A DNA stretch of 46,452 nt from Actinomycetes bacterium (GCA_021787365.1 JAJYMB010000098.1:1-46452); one strand, 5' to 3'; counted from the stretch's first letter, positions 24,106-33,375 are shown. Program-made: numbers and translations. Notes: generated by a model from the letters alone, not told the origin.

Positions 24106-25082
24106 TGGCCAAGTTGCCGGTAGCTATGGTCGGCGCGGGGCATGTGCACGCGCCGGGCTATTTGCGGTGGCTTTCGGCCAGCCCCGACGTCGAATTGGTC
24201 GGCGTGTACGATGTCGACCCGGCGCGGGCTTCCGAGCTCGCTGACTCTACGGGGGCGCCCGTCCTCGCGTCGGTGGAGGCCTGCCTTTCCCTCGCCAGGG
24301 CGGCCGTCGTGTGCCCGGAGCCGACGCGCCAGTTCGGGCTGGTACAAGCGGTGGCCGGCGCTGGGCTCGCGCTCCTCGTGGAGAAGCCGCTCGGCGTTAC
24401 CCCGTCCGAGTCCGACGCCTTGCTCGGGCTCTCGGCCAAGATGCCGCTCAGCGTGGCCCTACCCGTCCGCTACCACCCGGGCGCTACTCGCTTACGGCGA
24501 GCCGCCCAGGACGGCAGCCTCGGGGAAGCAGTGGCGGTGTGGGCCACGAACCGCAACCGTTTTCCGGGGGGCTGGTTCGCAGACCTGTCTCTGGCAGGGG
24601 GCGGTTGCCTGCTCGACCACGTGGTCCACGCGGCCGACCTAGTCGGCTGGATCTGGGGGGGATCGTGGGCGTCGGTACGTGCCGAAGCCGGTGTCCTGCA
24701 CCACGCCGGCCTCCCGGCCGAGGACACCGCTATGGTGCTTGCGGAGCGCAGCAACGGGATGATCGTGACCATCGACCCGTCCATGTCCCGTCCCGACGGG
24801 ATGCCCGGCGCCCTGGACCTCACTATGCGCGTCTGGGGGGAAAGGGGCGTGGCGTCCGTCGACATTTTCGCGGAGCGCGTTGGCGTCTACGACCGGACCG
24901 GGCGCCTGCGCCAGGAACTGGTTGGTGCCGACATGGACGGGGCGATGCTCGGGGACTGGGTTAGGTCCGTCACCGCGGATCTTTCCCCGCCCGTGCCGGC
25001 GAGTGAGGGTTTTGCTGCCACTTCACTGGCGTTTGCCGCGCAGCAGGCGGTCGCGACCCACTCGGCCGTCCGCCCGGTATGA
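24105..25082 (+). CDS. Gfo/Idh/MocA family oxidoreductase, second copy
   Basis: 325 residues, related to but clearly different from its neighbour. Seen: a somewhat unusual dinucleotide loop VAMVGAGHVHAPGYLRWL, the motif LVEKPLGVTPSE, RYHPGATRLRR, and GGGCLLDHVVHAADLVGWI in the active-site position. Its ATG shares a base with the upstream stop. Paired dehydrogenases of this family often catalyse successive or reversible oxidation steps, for example in inositol or amino-sugar pathways. The exact reaction is unknown. Confidence 0.88.
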   Translation: MAKLPVAMVGAGHVHAPGYLRWLSASPDVELVGVYDVDPARASELADSTGAPVLASVEACLSLARAAVVCPEPTRQFGLVQAVAGAGLALLVEKPLGVTPSESDALLGLSAKMPLSVALPVRYHPGATRLRRAAQDGSLGEAVAVWATNRNRFPGGWFADLSLAGGGCLLDHVVHAADLVGWIWGGSWASVRAEAGVLHHAGLPAEDTAMVLAERSNGMIVTIDPSMSRPDGMPGALDLTMRVWGERGVASVDIFAERVGVYDRTGRLRQELVGADMDGAMLGDWVRSVTADLSPPVPASEGFAATSLAFAAQQAVATHSAVRPV

Positions 25083-25118
25083 GAGCAGAAAGGAAAGACA
25101 AAAAGGAGATGAACAGAC

Positions 25119-26089
25119 ATGAAGGGAGACAGTTACGCAGCCACTAGGACGTTTTCTCCACGGATGCTGAGGTTGACGGCCGGGTTGCTGGCCTGCCCGC
25201 TTGCCGTTGTCGGATGAGCGCAGCGGCTCATGCATCGGGTTCGGTGACCAAGCTGACCATCTGGGAAGGCGATACAGGGACAGCGGCGACGGCCCTGAAG
25301 GCACAGGTTTCAGGCTACAATTCCACCTTCCGCACCTGCCAAGCGACGACAGACTGCATCGCCGCCACCGGCCACGAGTTCACGCCTAAGCTGCCCACTG
25401 CCCTTTCTTCCGGCTCGGGCCCTAACCTCGTGCTCAGCTATTCCGAGCCGCAGGACATGGCCGAAGTCGCCGCCACTGGTGACGTGATCGCCTTGAACAA
25501 TTACATGTCTAAAGACGTTCGGCCCAGGTCCGATTTCTACCCGGCGATGCTCAAGGCTTCGACGTTCAGCGGCAAAGTCTACTCCTTCCCGACGGATGGC
25601 GGTGACTACGCCATCTTGTACAACAAGGAGATCTTCAAGGAGGCCGGGATCACGGCCACCCCGACCACGTGGGCGCAGGTCGCGGCAGACTCTGCCAAGA
25701 TCACCAGCTCGGAGAAGGGTGTGTACGGCTTTTATGTGCCCTTCGGCGTCAATGAGTGGACCGTGTGGACCTTCGAGTCCATGCTGTGGTCGGAAGGCGG
25801 CCACTTCTTGAACAACCACGGCACCGAGGCTCGGAGCACGGCGGGGACCTTTGTCACCCTTGCCTTCATCTACAACTGGAACAACTTCTTTTACCAGTTC
25901 ATCATCGTGGGCTCCAACCGGTTCATGACGGTCCAACTGGGCTTGGTGTTGTTCCAGTCGCAGCAGACGGCGAGCGAGTTCAACTTGCTGATGGCGGCTT
26001 CCACGATAGCAGTGGTGCCGGTGCTGATCGTCTTCTTGATCTTTCAGCGTCAGATCGTCAGGGGCATAATGCTCGGTGGTCTCAATTAA
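25119..26089 (+). pseudogene. sugar-binding protein fused to a permease tail (decayed ABC importer)
   Basis: ATG 25119 behind AAAAGGAG encodes a signal-like peptide (LRLTAGLLACPLAVVG) that hits TGA at 25215-25217. The binding-protein frame continues one base off from ATG 25214, so a one-base indel breaks the gene. From there 205 residues match the N-terminal half of a family-1 sugar-binding protein (TIWEGD, DGGDYAILYNKEIFKEAGIT, MLWSEGGHFLNNHGTEA). Around 25830-25856 the sequence switches in frame to the last about 75 residues of a MalG-type permease (FIYNWNNFFYQFIIVG, then FQRQIVRGIMLGGLN). The rest of the binding protein, one permease and most of the other are gone, so a large deletion made this chimera and the importer cannot work. 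Confidence 0.85.
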
Positions 26090-26177
26090 AGCATTGGCTC
26101 CTCGGACCGCTCTTGCCGTCGCCCCCTTTGGGTTGGCCTACGTCTTCTCTCGCTGCACAAAAAGGGACGAGGCGTGA
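26076..26177 (+). pseudogene. possible truncated permease N terminus
   Basis: GTG 26076, inside the end of the permease tail, opens a 33-residue frame to TGA 26177. It contains ALAPRTALAVAPFGLAYVF, resembling the first helix of a MalF-type permease, and then stops after a charged tail. It overlaps the next GTG start (26174). It may be a second deletion scar of the same importer or chance. Confidence 0.3.
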
Positions 26178-27136
26178 ACGGCCTGGCCGGCGCGGGTTCG
26201 GTGGTCGGCTTGGACGTGGGGGGGACGGTCATGAAGGCGGTCGCGGTCGGACCGGACGGGACGGTGACCGCACGGCTGCGCCAACCGACTGAGGCAGGAG
26301 ATGCTCCTATTGCCATCATGGAGAGGGTCGTCGCTTTTCTCGCGGGGATGCGGGACGACCTTTTGGGCCGTGGCGAGGTGCTCACTGCGATAGGCCTGGC
26401 AGTACCTGGTCTCATAGATGAGGCGGCCGGTGTGGTCCATTTCGCGGCCAACCTCGGGTGGCGGGACCAGGAGGTGGCCCCTTTCGTTGCAGAAAGACTT
26501 GGCACACCGGTCTACTTGGGCCACGACGTCCGTTCCGGGGCCATAGCGGAAGGAGTGCTCGGAGCGGCTCGAGGCGTCGAGGACTTCTTGTTCCTCCCCA
26601 TCGGCACCGGGATCGCTGCCGCCTTGGTGCTAGGTGGCCAGGTCCGAGCAGGTCCGAGGGGCCTGGCCGGTGAGCTCGGCCATCTGGTCGTCGAACCCGG
26701 CGGCCCACCCTGTCGTTGTGGCGCGAGAGGTTGCCTGGAGACCCTCGCTTCAGCGTCCGCGCTGGCCCGGCGCTACCGCCAACGGGTACCTGGCCCGGCG
26801 CTCGGTGCAGCTGCCGTCGCCGCGCTCGCGGCGGGCGGCGACGGAGATGCGCTGGCGGTTTGGTCGGCGGTGGTCGAAGCCCTCGGGCAAGTGCTTGCAG
26901 GGGTGCAGAGCCTCTTGGACCTGGAGCTGGTTGTGGTTGGCGGCGGGCTGGCCAACTCCGAAGGCCTGCTCGCCGACCTAGAAGCAGCCATCGCGTCGCG
27001 CTTGACTTGCCAGGTGCCACCGCGGCTCGTGCGAGCGGCGCTCGGTGACGAGGCGGGGTCGCTCGGGGCGGCATTGCTCGCCCGCGCCGGCGGTGAGACC
27101 GTTCGTTTGGGAAGCGGGGCGCCGGAGCACCGGTGA
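26174..27136 (+). CDS. ROK-family sugar kinase
   Basis: A 320-residue cytosolic kinase that phosphorylates a hexose or amino sugar with ATP. Seen: the phosphate loop LDVGGTVMKAVAV, GLAVPGLIDEAAGVV, the catalytic-Asp region VYLGHDVRSGAIAEG, IGTGIAAALVLGG, GLAGELGHLVVEPGG and the zinc motif CRCGARGCLE, followed by VVVGGGLANSEGLL. The start is GTG 26174 with a GGGACGAG site. It is last in the operon driven from 22942. Glucose, mannose, fructose, GlcNAc and ManNAc kinases all occur in this family, so the substrate is open. Confidence 0.9.
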   Translation: MNGLAGAGSVVGLDVGGTVMKAVAVGPDGTVTARLRQPTEAGDAPIAIMERVVAFLAGMRDDLLGRGEVLTAIGLAVPGLIDEAAGVVHFAANLGWRDQEVAPFVAERLGTPVYLGHDVRSGAIAEGVLGAARGVEDFLFLPIGTGIAAALVLGGQVRAGPRGLAGELGHLVVEPGGPPCRCGARGCLETLASASALARRYRQRVPGPALGAAAVAALAAGGDGDALAVWSAVVEALGQVLAGVQSLLDLELVVVGGGLANSEGLLADLEAAIASRLTCQVPPRLVRAALGDEAGSLGAALLARAGGETVRLGSGAPEHR

Positions 27137-27640
27137 CGGGGCGCCGGTCTTTATTAGGGTCGTCGGTATGGCGCCGGCGCCTTACCGCCGGGCGAGGGGG
27201 TGATCATAAGCCCGAGAACTACCCGCGATGTTGACGCGGCGATGGCCGAGAGGAGGACCTAGGCGTCTGCGATCTCTTGGGGGTCGCCCGCCGGGCGGAT
27301 CATGTGGTCCCAGAGGAAGACGCCGTCCCACGCGCTCTCTTCCGCGAGTACCGCCAGTTACACCACGGCACCGGGGTCTGCGAGGTGGCCGAAAGGAGGG
27401 AAGAAAACCCCGTGGCGCACTGTGTGAACTTGTCATCCCCACCACGCTCTCTGACCTTGGCTATCGCGACCAGGCTGTTCGAAGATCTGCCGTCAATGCC
27501 CGGCGGACGGGGGCACGGCCGAACGGGTGCGGTTGGCCAGCGGGACCAAACTGTCGGCTAGGCGTTCTCGGAAGGTTGCCCAACGGCCGCGCCCGCTCCC
27601 CACCGAGGTGAGTCCCGCCCCCGGCTCCTCGGAACTGATC
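27137..27640. other. region without an intact gene
   Basis: Between the ROK kinase and the MalF scrap. One plus-strand stretch (about 27230-27490, with ARRADHVVPEEDAVPRALF) has G/C-rich third positions but no start, no recognisable family and no good end, so it may be another gene fragment. GGCGCCGG and CGCCGGCGCC palindromes at about 27140-27181 could form a hairpin just after the kinase stop. Confidence 0.4.
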
Positions 27641-27790
27641 CCTACGCGGCGTACGTAGAACCCCACCACGACGATGAGAAAGGCGACGTTCAGGACGCCG
27701 AGAGCCGCCGCCTCGCCAGGGTCGAGGCGGTAAGTGAAGGCGATCTTGTACATGAACGTGATCGTTGTGTCCGTAAAGTCCCCAGGGATC
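27640..27790 (-). pseudogene. fragment of a MalF-type sugar permease
   Basis: The minus strand encodes GDFTDTTITFMYKIAF followed by LDPGEAAALGVLNVAFLIVV and GFYVRRVG, matching the C-terminal region of MalF-type permeases (usual pattern GGP..T.T...YIY..AF....YG.AAA). Sequences on both sides are unrelated, although the frame is open from 27885 to 27493. No start or membrane core is present. It lies on the strand opposite to the decayed importer genes at 25119-26177, so an inversion or a second importer must be assumed. Confidence 0.6.
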
Positions 27791-27945
27791 TTGCCCGCGG
27801 ATAGTGCCGATGGGCCCCTCTCTTCCGGGACCAAAGTCCGTGAGCGATTGCCCGCAGAATGCGGAGGAGTGGTGGAGCCAGTCAATGGAGACGATGTAGC
27901 CTGCCGGGGTAGCTGGTGGCGGTCCCGCCGGCTAGGAGTGCTCCG

Positions 27946-29136
27946 TCACGCTGGTGACGAGGGCGTTGCGAACGCCTGTGCGAGTTCGGGGTTCAGCCCC
28001 AGAGGACGGACAACCCCGCCTCCTGCCCGCAGCGACGCGACCGCGGCGCACGCAGTCGCAACCGCCTGACGTGCTGCGATCGGGGAAGTCACGGTCGGCC
28101 CTCTCTCGCCTCTCAGCACCCCGATGAACTCGCTCACGCAGTTCTGGTCTGCCGACACATGTGGGTACCCTTCCTCGGGTGGGGTCACTTGGGAGTGACC
28201 AGGAGCGTGGTAGCCACAGCGTCGGTCCCAGAGCCTGATGCAAGTACCCGGCTCGCCGTTCCCGAAGTTTTCGAGCCTCCCCTCGTCCCCTATCACAGTG
28301 AAGTTGCGCCAGTAGTCGGGCGTGAAGTGGCATTGGTCGTAGGTCGCAAGCACGCCATTGTCGAGCTGCATCTGCACCAATGAAATGTCCTCTACGTCTA
28401 TTACCGGGTTGAGGTCGGGGAGCGAGCGAGGAGGCCAATGCGCAACAAGATCCTCGCTTGTCCAAGACGGTACGCGTGGCGGCCCCTGCCGGCGCTTGTC
28501 GCTCTTCGAGTACACAAGGGATCCGCCGAATGCCTGTGTGGCGATAGTGTAACCCCCTGCCAACCAGTGGATGACGTCGATGTCGTGTGAACCCTTTTGG
28601 AGCAGGAGGCTGTTGCTGTAGCGGCGGTCGGCGTGCCAGTCGCGGAAGTAGAAGTCTCCGCCGTTGCCGACGAAGTGCCGGCACCAGATGGCCTGGACCT
28701 CGCCTATCTCACCTTGGTCGATGAGCCGCTTCATCTCGAGCACGTAGGCCGAATGGCGCATGTTGTGACCGACGTAAAGCACGCTCCCGCTCCTGGCCGC
28801 GCTGGCCAGGATGCGGTCCGCACCTTCGACCGTGATCGCCATGGGTTTTTCTAGGTATACGGCCTTACCGGCCTCGAGGGCCATGCAGGCTTGGTCTTCG
28901 TGGAGGTGATCTGGGGTGAGGACGAAGACGGCGTCGATTTCCTTGTCCTCCAGTAGCCGGTGAAAATCGTTGTAAGTCCGGATCCCGTTGCCGTACCACT
29001 CCCGAGCGGTTTCGAGCCGCTCCGCGCTTAGGTCGCACACGGCCACGACCGACAGGCCGTCGGCCGGCCGGTGAGCGATGCGCGCCAACGCGCCCCTCAA
29101 ACCATTGCCCAGTACAGCGAACCTCAACTCATCCAT
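27946..29136 (-). CDS. Gfo/Idh/MocA family oxidoreductase, third copy
   Basis: A 396-residue NAD(P)-dependent dehydrogenase. Seen: FAVLGNGLRGALARI, VLTPDHLHEDQA, the motif YLEKPMAITVEGADRIL, VGHNMRHSAYVLEMKRLI, WCRHFVGNGGDFYFRDWHAD, and the active-site region LLQKGSHDIDVIHWLAGG. It belongs to a different subfamily from the two dehydrogenases at 23095 and 24105. It is divergent from the PfkB-GatZ gene across an AT-richer gap. Start ATG 29136 has only a weak ribosome site. The substrate is unknown, probably a sugar or cyclitol derivative. Confidence 0.9.
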   Translation of the reverse strand: MDELRFAVLGNGLRGALARIAHRPADGLSVVAVCDLSAERLETAREWYGNGIRTYNDFHRLLEDKEIDAVFVLTPDHLHEDQACMALEAGKAVYLEKPMAITVEGADRILASAARSGSVLYVGHNMRHSAYVLEMKRLIDQGEIGEVQAIWCRHFVGNGGDFYFRDWHADRRYSNSLLLQKGSHDIDVIHWLAGGYTIATQAFGGSLVYSKSDKRRQGPPRVPSWTSEDLVAHWPPRSLPDLNPVIDVEDISLVQMQLDNGVLATYDQCHFTPDYWRNFTVIGDEGRLENFGNGEPGTCIRLWDRRCGYHAPGHSQVTPPEEGYPHVSADQNCVSEFIGVLRGERGPTVTSPIAARQAVATACAAVASLRAGGGVVRPLGLNPELAQAFATPSSPA

Positions 29137-29414
29137 GCGCTGTGCTTCGCCGGGCCGGGCACTGCCCCTCGGGCAGCTGGCATGAAGGAGTTGGTACCAG
29201 AATTGATGGTCGCCGCATCACGGCTGAACGAGCCCTGTGGCTTCATTACAGCCCATAATATGACAGTGGTTTCGGGTGCGGTCGGCCGCTCCCGGTGGTG
29301 CTCAGTCCTGTAGGGTGGCTTCACCGGCTGCCCGGGCCGATGAGCCGGGAGGTCGTGCCATGGGTAGTTCGGTGCGCTAGATCGATTCGGGTTGCAAGGA
29401 GGTCCTGGCCGACG
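29137..29414. promoter_or_regulatory. divergent intergenic region
   Basis: The gap between the third dehydrogenase and the PfkB-GatZ fusion. It holds a locally AT-rich spot with the odd palindrome CATAATATG (about 29255) that could serve a -10 function in either direction, and a strong AAGGAGGT ribosome site at 29397-29403. No gene is seen. Confidence 0.4.
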
Positions 29415-31709
29415 TTGGCACAAGTTGCGAGCCCTCTGGTGAAGGTGGCGACGATCGGCGAGATCCTCGTCGAAGTGATGGCGGTCGAGCGCGGCCACGG
29501 TTTCATGGAGCCCCTCACACTGAGGGGGCCGTTCCCAAGCGGCGCTCCTGCGATATTCATCGACCAGGTGGCCAAGCTCGGCCAGCCCTGCGCCATCGTG
29601 TCTTGTGTCGGCGACGACGACTTCGGCCGGCTCAATGTTTCCCGGCTAGGAGGCGATGGCGTCGACACGACGGCGGTTGAGGTGCTCGCCGGCGAGGTCA
29701 CGGGGAGCGCATTTGTCCGGTACGGCCAACAGGGTGGGCGCGACTTCGTCTTCAACGTCGCTCGCAGCGCCTCAGGTCGGATCCGGGAGACCGAAGTGTC
29801 CATGCAGGTCCTGGCCGGGTGCGGGCACCTGCACATTTCGGGCTCCACCCTGTCGTCTGGGGGTTCTGCCGAGTTTGTGGCCCGCGCAACAGAGGAGCTG
29901 AAGGCGAGGGGAGGTACCGTGTCGTTCGACCCAAACGTGCGCCCCGAACTGGCCCGTGAAACTGCGGTCCTCGCCGTCTTGAGGGATGTCCTCGCCAACA
30001 CGGACGTGTTCTTGCCGAGCGGCCCCGAACTGACCCTCCTCACGGGCGCGCGGGACGAACATAGCGCAGTCGAGGAGCTGATGGGCCGAGGAGTTGCCTG
30101 CGTGGTTGTGAAGCGGGGTGCCGAGGGGTCTACCTACCACGACAAGGACGGTTCCTTCGAGCTGGCCGCCTATTCCGTGGACGAGGTGGACCCGACCGGT
30201 GCCGGTGACTGCTTCGACGCCGCCTTTGTAACTTGTTGGCTCCGTGGCCGCACGGCCCGCGAGGCGCTTGAGTTCGCCAACGCCGCTGGCGCCCGCGCGG
30301 TCGGCGTGCTCGGCCCGATGGAGGGAAGCTCGACTTGGGCCGAGCTCGAGGAGCTGCGCCGGCGGGGTGCAGGCGCTCCCACGTATGGAGGCCCGCGCGT
30401 AGCGCCGGCAGAAGAGCGCGAGCGGCGGCTGGACGGCTGGGTCACCCGACATTTGGCTGGCCCGGTCCCGGCAGGACTGACCTCTGTTTGTTCGGCGCAC
30501 GAGGTGGTCCTGGAGTCAGCCGTCCTTCAGGCGGCCGCGGACGGCACGGCGGTGCTCATCGAGGCAACCTGCAACCAGGTCAACCATCAGGGCGGCTACA
30601 CGGGGCTTACGCCGGCCAACTTCCGTGACCAGGTCTACTCGATCGCCGACCGGCTCGGTTTCCCCCGCGAGCGGGTGATGCTCGGGGGCGACCACCTCGG
30701 GCCCAACCCATGGAAACGGCAGCCGGCCGAGCGTGCGATGGCGGAGGCGGAGCAGATGGTGGCCGCCTACGTTTCGGCAGGCTACGAGAAGATCCACCTA
30801 GACACGAGTATGGGCTGTGAAGGCGAGCCCGCCCATCTTGGTGACGAGACGACGGCCGAGCGGGCGGCTCGCCTCGCAGTGGTGGCAGAGAAGGCGGCAG
30901 GGGCGGCAGGCACGTCCCCCCGTTATGTCATCGGCACGGAGGTGCCGGTCCCCGGAGGTATCCTCGGTGAGGCCGAAGATGTCCATGTGACGGGCCGAGA
31001 AGCCGTCCTGGCGACGTTCGAGGCGCACAGGAGTGCCTTCGCCCGGGTTGGAGTGGCGGCAGCCTTCGAACGCGTCATTGCCGTGGTCGCCCACCCCGGC
31101 GTCGAGTTCGACAACCAGAGGGTCTTCACCTACCGGCCCGAGCGGGCCAAAGAGCTCACGGCCGCTCTGGCCGAGATGCCCGGGCTCGTCTTCGAGGCGC
31201 ACTCGACCGACTACCAGCCCAGCGCGAGCCTCGCACGCCTGGTCGGTGACGGGTTCGCGGTCTTGAAGGTCGGCCCGGCTCTCACCTTTGCCCTCCGGGA
31301 GGCCCTCTATGGCCTCGACGCCATCGCCTGCTGGACCGTGCCGGGGTGGAGCGAGCGCTCTTTAGCTGCCGTGGTGGAAGAAGAAATGCTCGCCCACCCG
31401 GAGCATTGGTCGGGCTATTACCCGGGCGACCCGGCCCGCCAGCATTTGCTGCGCCATTTCAGCTACAGTGACCGGGCCCGCTATTACTGGGCCTCCCCTC
31501 CGCTGCGCCAGGCCGTGGCGTCACTTTTCGCACAGTTCGGCCCCGAGGGGGTGCCCGAGATGTTGGTGAGCCAGTACCTTCCCAAGCTCTATAAGCGAGT
31601 CGTGGGTGGGGCGCTACCGGCCACGCCCAGGGCGCTCGTCCTCGAGGCCGTGCGAGATGTGCTGCGGCCGTACGGGGCTGCCTGCCAGCCGGCCGTATCA
31701 AGGCGCTGA
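29415..31709 (+). CDS. PfkB sugar kinase fused to GatZ/KbaZ aldolase-subunit domain
   Basis: A 764-residue two-domain protein. Residues about 8-315 are a PfkB/ribokinase-fold kinase (TIGEILVEV at the start, catalytic loop VDPTGAGDCFDAAF near residue 258). Residues about 335-755 match the GatZ/KbaZ subunit of class II tagatose-bisphosphate aldolase (IEATCNQVNHQGGYTGLTP, LGGDHLGPNPW, EAHSTDYQ, LKVGPALTFALREAL). Together they could phosphorylate tagatose-6-P or a related ketose phosphate and help cleave it, though no catalytic GatY partner is in the window. TTG 29415 follows AAGGAGGT by about 11 bases; GTG 29439 is the alternative. Confidence 0.87.
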   Translation: MAQVASPLVKVATIGEILVEVMAVERGHGFMEPLTLRGPFPSGAPAIFIDQVAKLGQPCAIVSCVGDDDFGRLNVSRLGGDGVDTTAVEVLAGEVTGSAFVRYGQQGGRDFVFNVARSASGRIRETEVSMQVLAGCGHLHISGSTLSSGGSAEFVARATEELKARGGTVSFDPNVRPELARETAVLAVLRDVLANTDVFLPSGPELTLLTGARDEHSAVEELMGRGVACVVVKRGAEGSTYHDKDGSFELAAYSVDEVDPTGAGDCFDAAFVTCWLRGRTAREALEFANAAGARAVGVLGPMEGSSTWAELEELRRRGAGAPTYGGPRVAPAEERERRLDGWVTRHLAGPVPAGLTSVCSAHEVVLESAVLQAAADGTAVLIEATCNQVNHQGGYTGLTPANFRDQVYSIADRLGFPRERVMLGGDHLGPNPWKRQPAERAMAEAEQMVAAYVSAGYEKIHLDTSMGCEGEPAHLGDETTAERAARLAVVAEKAAGAAGTSPRYVIGTEVPVPGGILGEAEDVHVTGREAVLATFEAHRSAFARVGVAAAFERVIAVVAHPGVEFDNQRVFTYRPERAKELTAALAEMPGLVFEAHSTDYQPSASLARLVGDGFAVLKVGPALTFALREALYGLDAIACWTVPGWSERSLAAVVEEEMLAHPEHWSGYYPGDPARQHLLRHFSYSDRARYYWASPPLRQAVASLFAQFGPEGVPEMLVSQYLPKLYKRVVGGALPATPRALVLEAVRDVLRPYGAACQPAVSRR

Positions 31710-31813
31710 CAAAGTGCGGCTGAGCGGAGGGCCGCTGATGCCCGCCGGCGCGCCATGTGATCACTCAGCGCCGTGGCGGCCAGGGCTCCCGCCCCATACT
31801 GACGTGCGCGAGG

Positions 31814-32578
31814 TCAGTAGACGGTGTAGCCCCCGTCTAGGACTATGACGCTGCCGGTCATAAAGCTGGAAGCTTCGCTCGCAAGGAAGACGACAGTGGG
31901 GGCCACCTCGTCAGGCGTTGCCATCCTCTTCATCGGCACGTCCTCCACCCAGCGCTGGACTTCTTCGGGGTCGGTTGGGTCGGGGGACATCTCGGTCCGC
32001 ACGTAGCCGAGGGCGAGGGCATTGACCCTCACGTTGTAGGGGGCCCACTCGGCGGCCAGCGAGCGTGTCAGCTGGTGCACCGCTGCCTTCGAGGCGTTGT
32101 ACGAAGGCTGCCACTGCGGCCTGTTGACGATTATCCCCGAGATCGAGCCGATGTTTACTATGACCCCCTTGCGGCGGGCCACCATCGATCGCCCGACGAC
32201 CTGGCTGCAGTACCAGAGGCCGTCCAGGTTTACCGACAGCACCGAGTGCCAGGACTCTGGGGTCACCTCCAGTGACGACCGGTGGTCTACGATGCCTGCA
32301 TTGTTGACGAGGACGTCAACCGGCCCGTAAAGCCGCTCGACTTGCGCGGCCATCGCCTCGACCTCGGTATAGGAAGTGACGTCTCCGGTGACGACCGCGG
32401 CCTCCAAGCCGTCGGCGCGCATGGCTTCGACCGCCTCCGAGCCGGCCTCGTTGCTTCGCGAACTGATGGCGACCCGGGCGCCGGCCGACGCGAGGGCCCG
32501 CGCGAAGGCATGGCCCAATCCCCTCCGGCCACCAGTCACGAGCGCGACCGCCCCGTCCAAGCGGAACTTGTCAGTCAT
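31814..32578 (-). CDS. short-chain dehydrogenase/reductase (SDR), copy 1
   Basis: A 254-residue classical SDR. Seen: the nucleotide loop ALVTGGRRGLGHAFARAL, NNAG in VDVLVNNAGIV, the catalytic Ser in VNIGSISGI and Tyr-Lys in YNASKAAVHQL, with the usual C-terminal GGYTVY. It oxidises or reduces a hydroxyl/keto group with NAD(P)H. It lies 35 bp downstream of a second SDR that ends in the nearly identical GGYTVW, so the two are paralogues. ATG 32578 follows an AGGAG site. Context suggests a sugar or polyol substrate. Confidence 0.9.
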   Translation of the reverse strand: MTDKFRLDGAVALVTGGRRGLGHAFARALASAGARVAISSRSNEAGSEAVEAMRADGLEAAVVTGDVTSYTEVEAMAAQVERLYGPVDVLVNNAGIVDHRSSLEVTPESWHSVLSVNLDGLWYCSQVVGRSMVARRKGVIVNIGSISGIIVNRPQWQPSYNASKAAVHQLTRSLAAEWAPYNVRVNALALGYVRTEMSPDPTDPEEVQRWVEDVPMKRMATPDEVAPTVVFLASEASSFMTGSVIVLDGGYTVY

Positions 32579-32613
32579 TTCTTGCTCCTAAATTGGGTAA
32601 CTCTCGGCGCCAA

Positions 32614-33375
32614 TCACCAGACCGTGTAACCGCCGTCGACTACGACGTTGCTCCCGGTCATGTAGCTGCTCGCGTCCGATAGGAGGAACACGACCACGGC
32701 CGCGATCTCTGAAGGCTCCGCCGGCCGGGCCATCGGCGTCTCGCTCTGCCACACGGCAGCCCAATCTGGTTTCTGCGCCCTTACCTGCTCCAGGAGCGGC
32801 GTTGCCGTATAGCCAGGGGAAACGGAGTTGACCCTTATGCCTCGCCCCGCCCACTCGCCGGCGAGCGACTTGGTGAGCATTATGACCCCGGCCTTGGAGG
32901 TGTTGTAGGCCGCTTGGCATTGCGGCCGGTTGGAGACGAGGCCCGACATGGACGCGATGTTGACGATGACGCCGCCGCCCTGAGCCAGCATGTGCCGGCC
33001 CGCCTCTCGGCAGCACCAGAAGGTCCCGTCGAGGTTGACGGCCATGACCGAGCGCCAGTCTTCGTCGGGCGTGTCTTCGGCCGGAGCGTTGCGCACGATG
33101 CCGGCGTTGTTCACCCAGCCGTGGAGCCGTCCGTGCTCACGGGCGAGCCTCGTCACCACGTCCCGGACCGAGGCCGGGTCTGTAACGTCGAGCGCTATGG
33201 TGCTGCCCCCGATCTCCTTGGCCGCCGACTCGCCGAGAGAAGCGTCGATGTCGGCGATCACCACGTGCGCTCCAGCTTCCCGGGCGCTCCGGGCGATGTC
33301 GAGGCCGATACCTCTCGCCCCGCCCGTAACTACGATGTTGCACCCTTCCAGAGACAACTTTCCAGCTAAGGCCAA
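32614..33375 (-). CDS. short-chain dehydrogenase/reductase (SDR), copy 2
   Basis: A 253-residue classical SDR. Seen: VVTGGARGIGLDIARSA, VNNAGIV, the catalytic Ser in VNIASMSGLV, and YNTSKAGVIML. TTG 33375 follows AGGAGGAAG at good spacing. It may share a transcript with the ribokinase and the PspA operon upstream, but an alcohol dehydrogenase remnant lies between. With copy 1 and the third dehydrogenase it forms the oxidoreductase part of the island. Confidence 0.9.
   Translation of the reverse strand: MALAGKLSLEGCNIVVTGGARGIGLDIARSAREAGAHVVIADIDASLGESAAKEIGGSTIALDVTDPASVRDVVTRLAREHGRLHGWVNNAGIVRNAPAEDTPDEDWRSVMAVNLDGTFWCCREAGRHMLAQGGGVIVNIASMSGLVSNRPQCQAAYNTSKAGVIMLTKSLAGEWAGRGIRVNSVSPGYTATPLLEQVRAQKPDWAAVWQSETPMARPAEPSEIAAVVVFLLSDASSYMTGSNVVVDGGYTVW

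Noticed and set aside
27230..27490. Plus-strand gene containing ARRADHVVPEEDAVPRALF
   Set aside because: No start codon with a ribosome site, no recognised domain and a sharp loss of coding bias at the end; kept only as possible debris.
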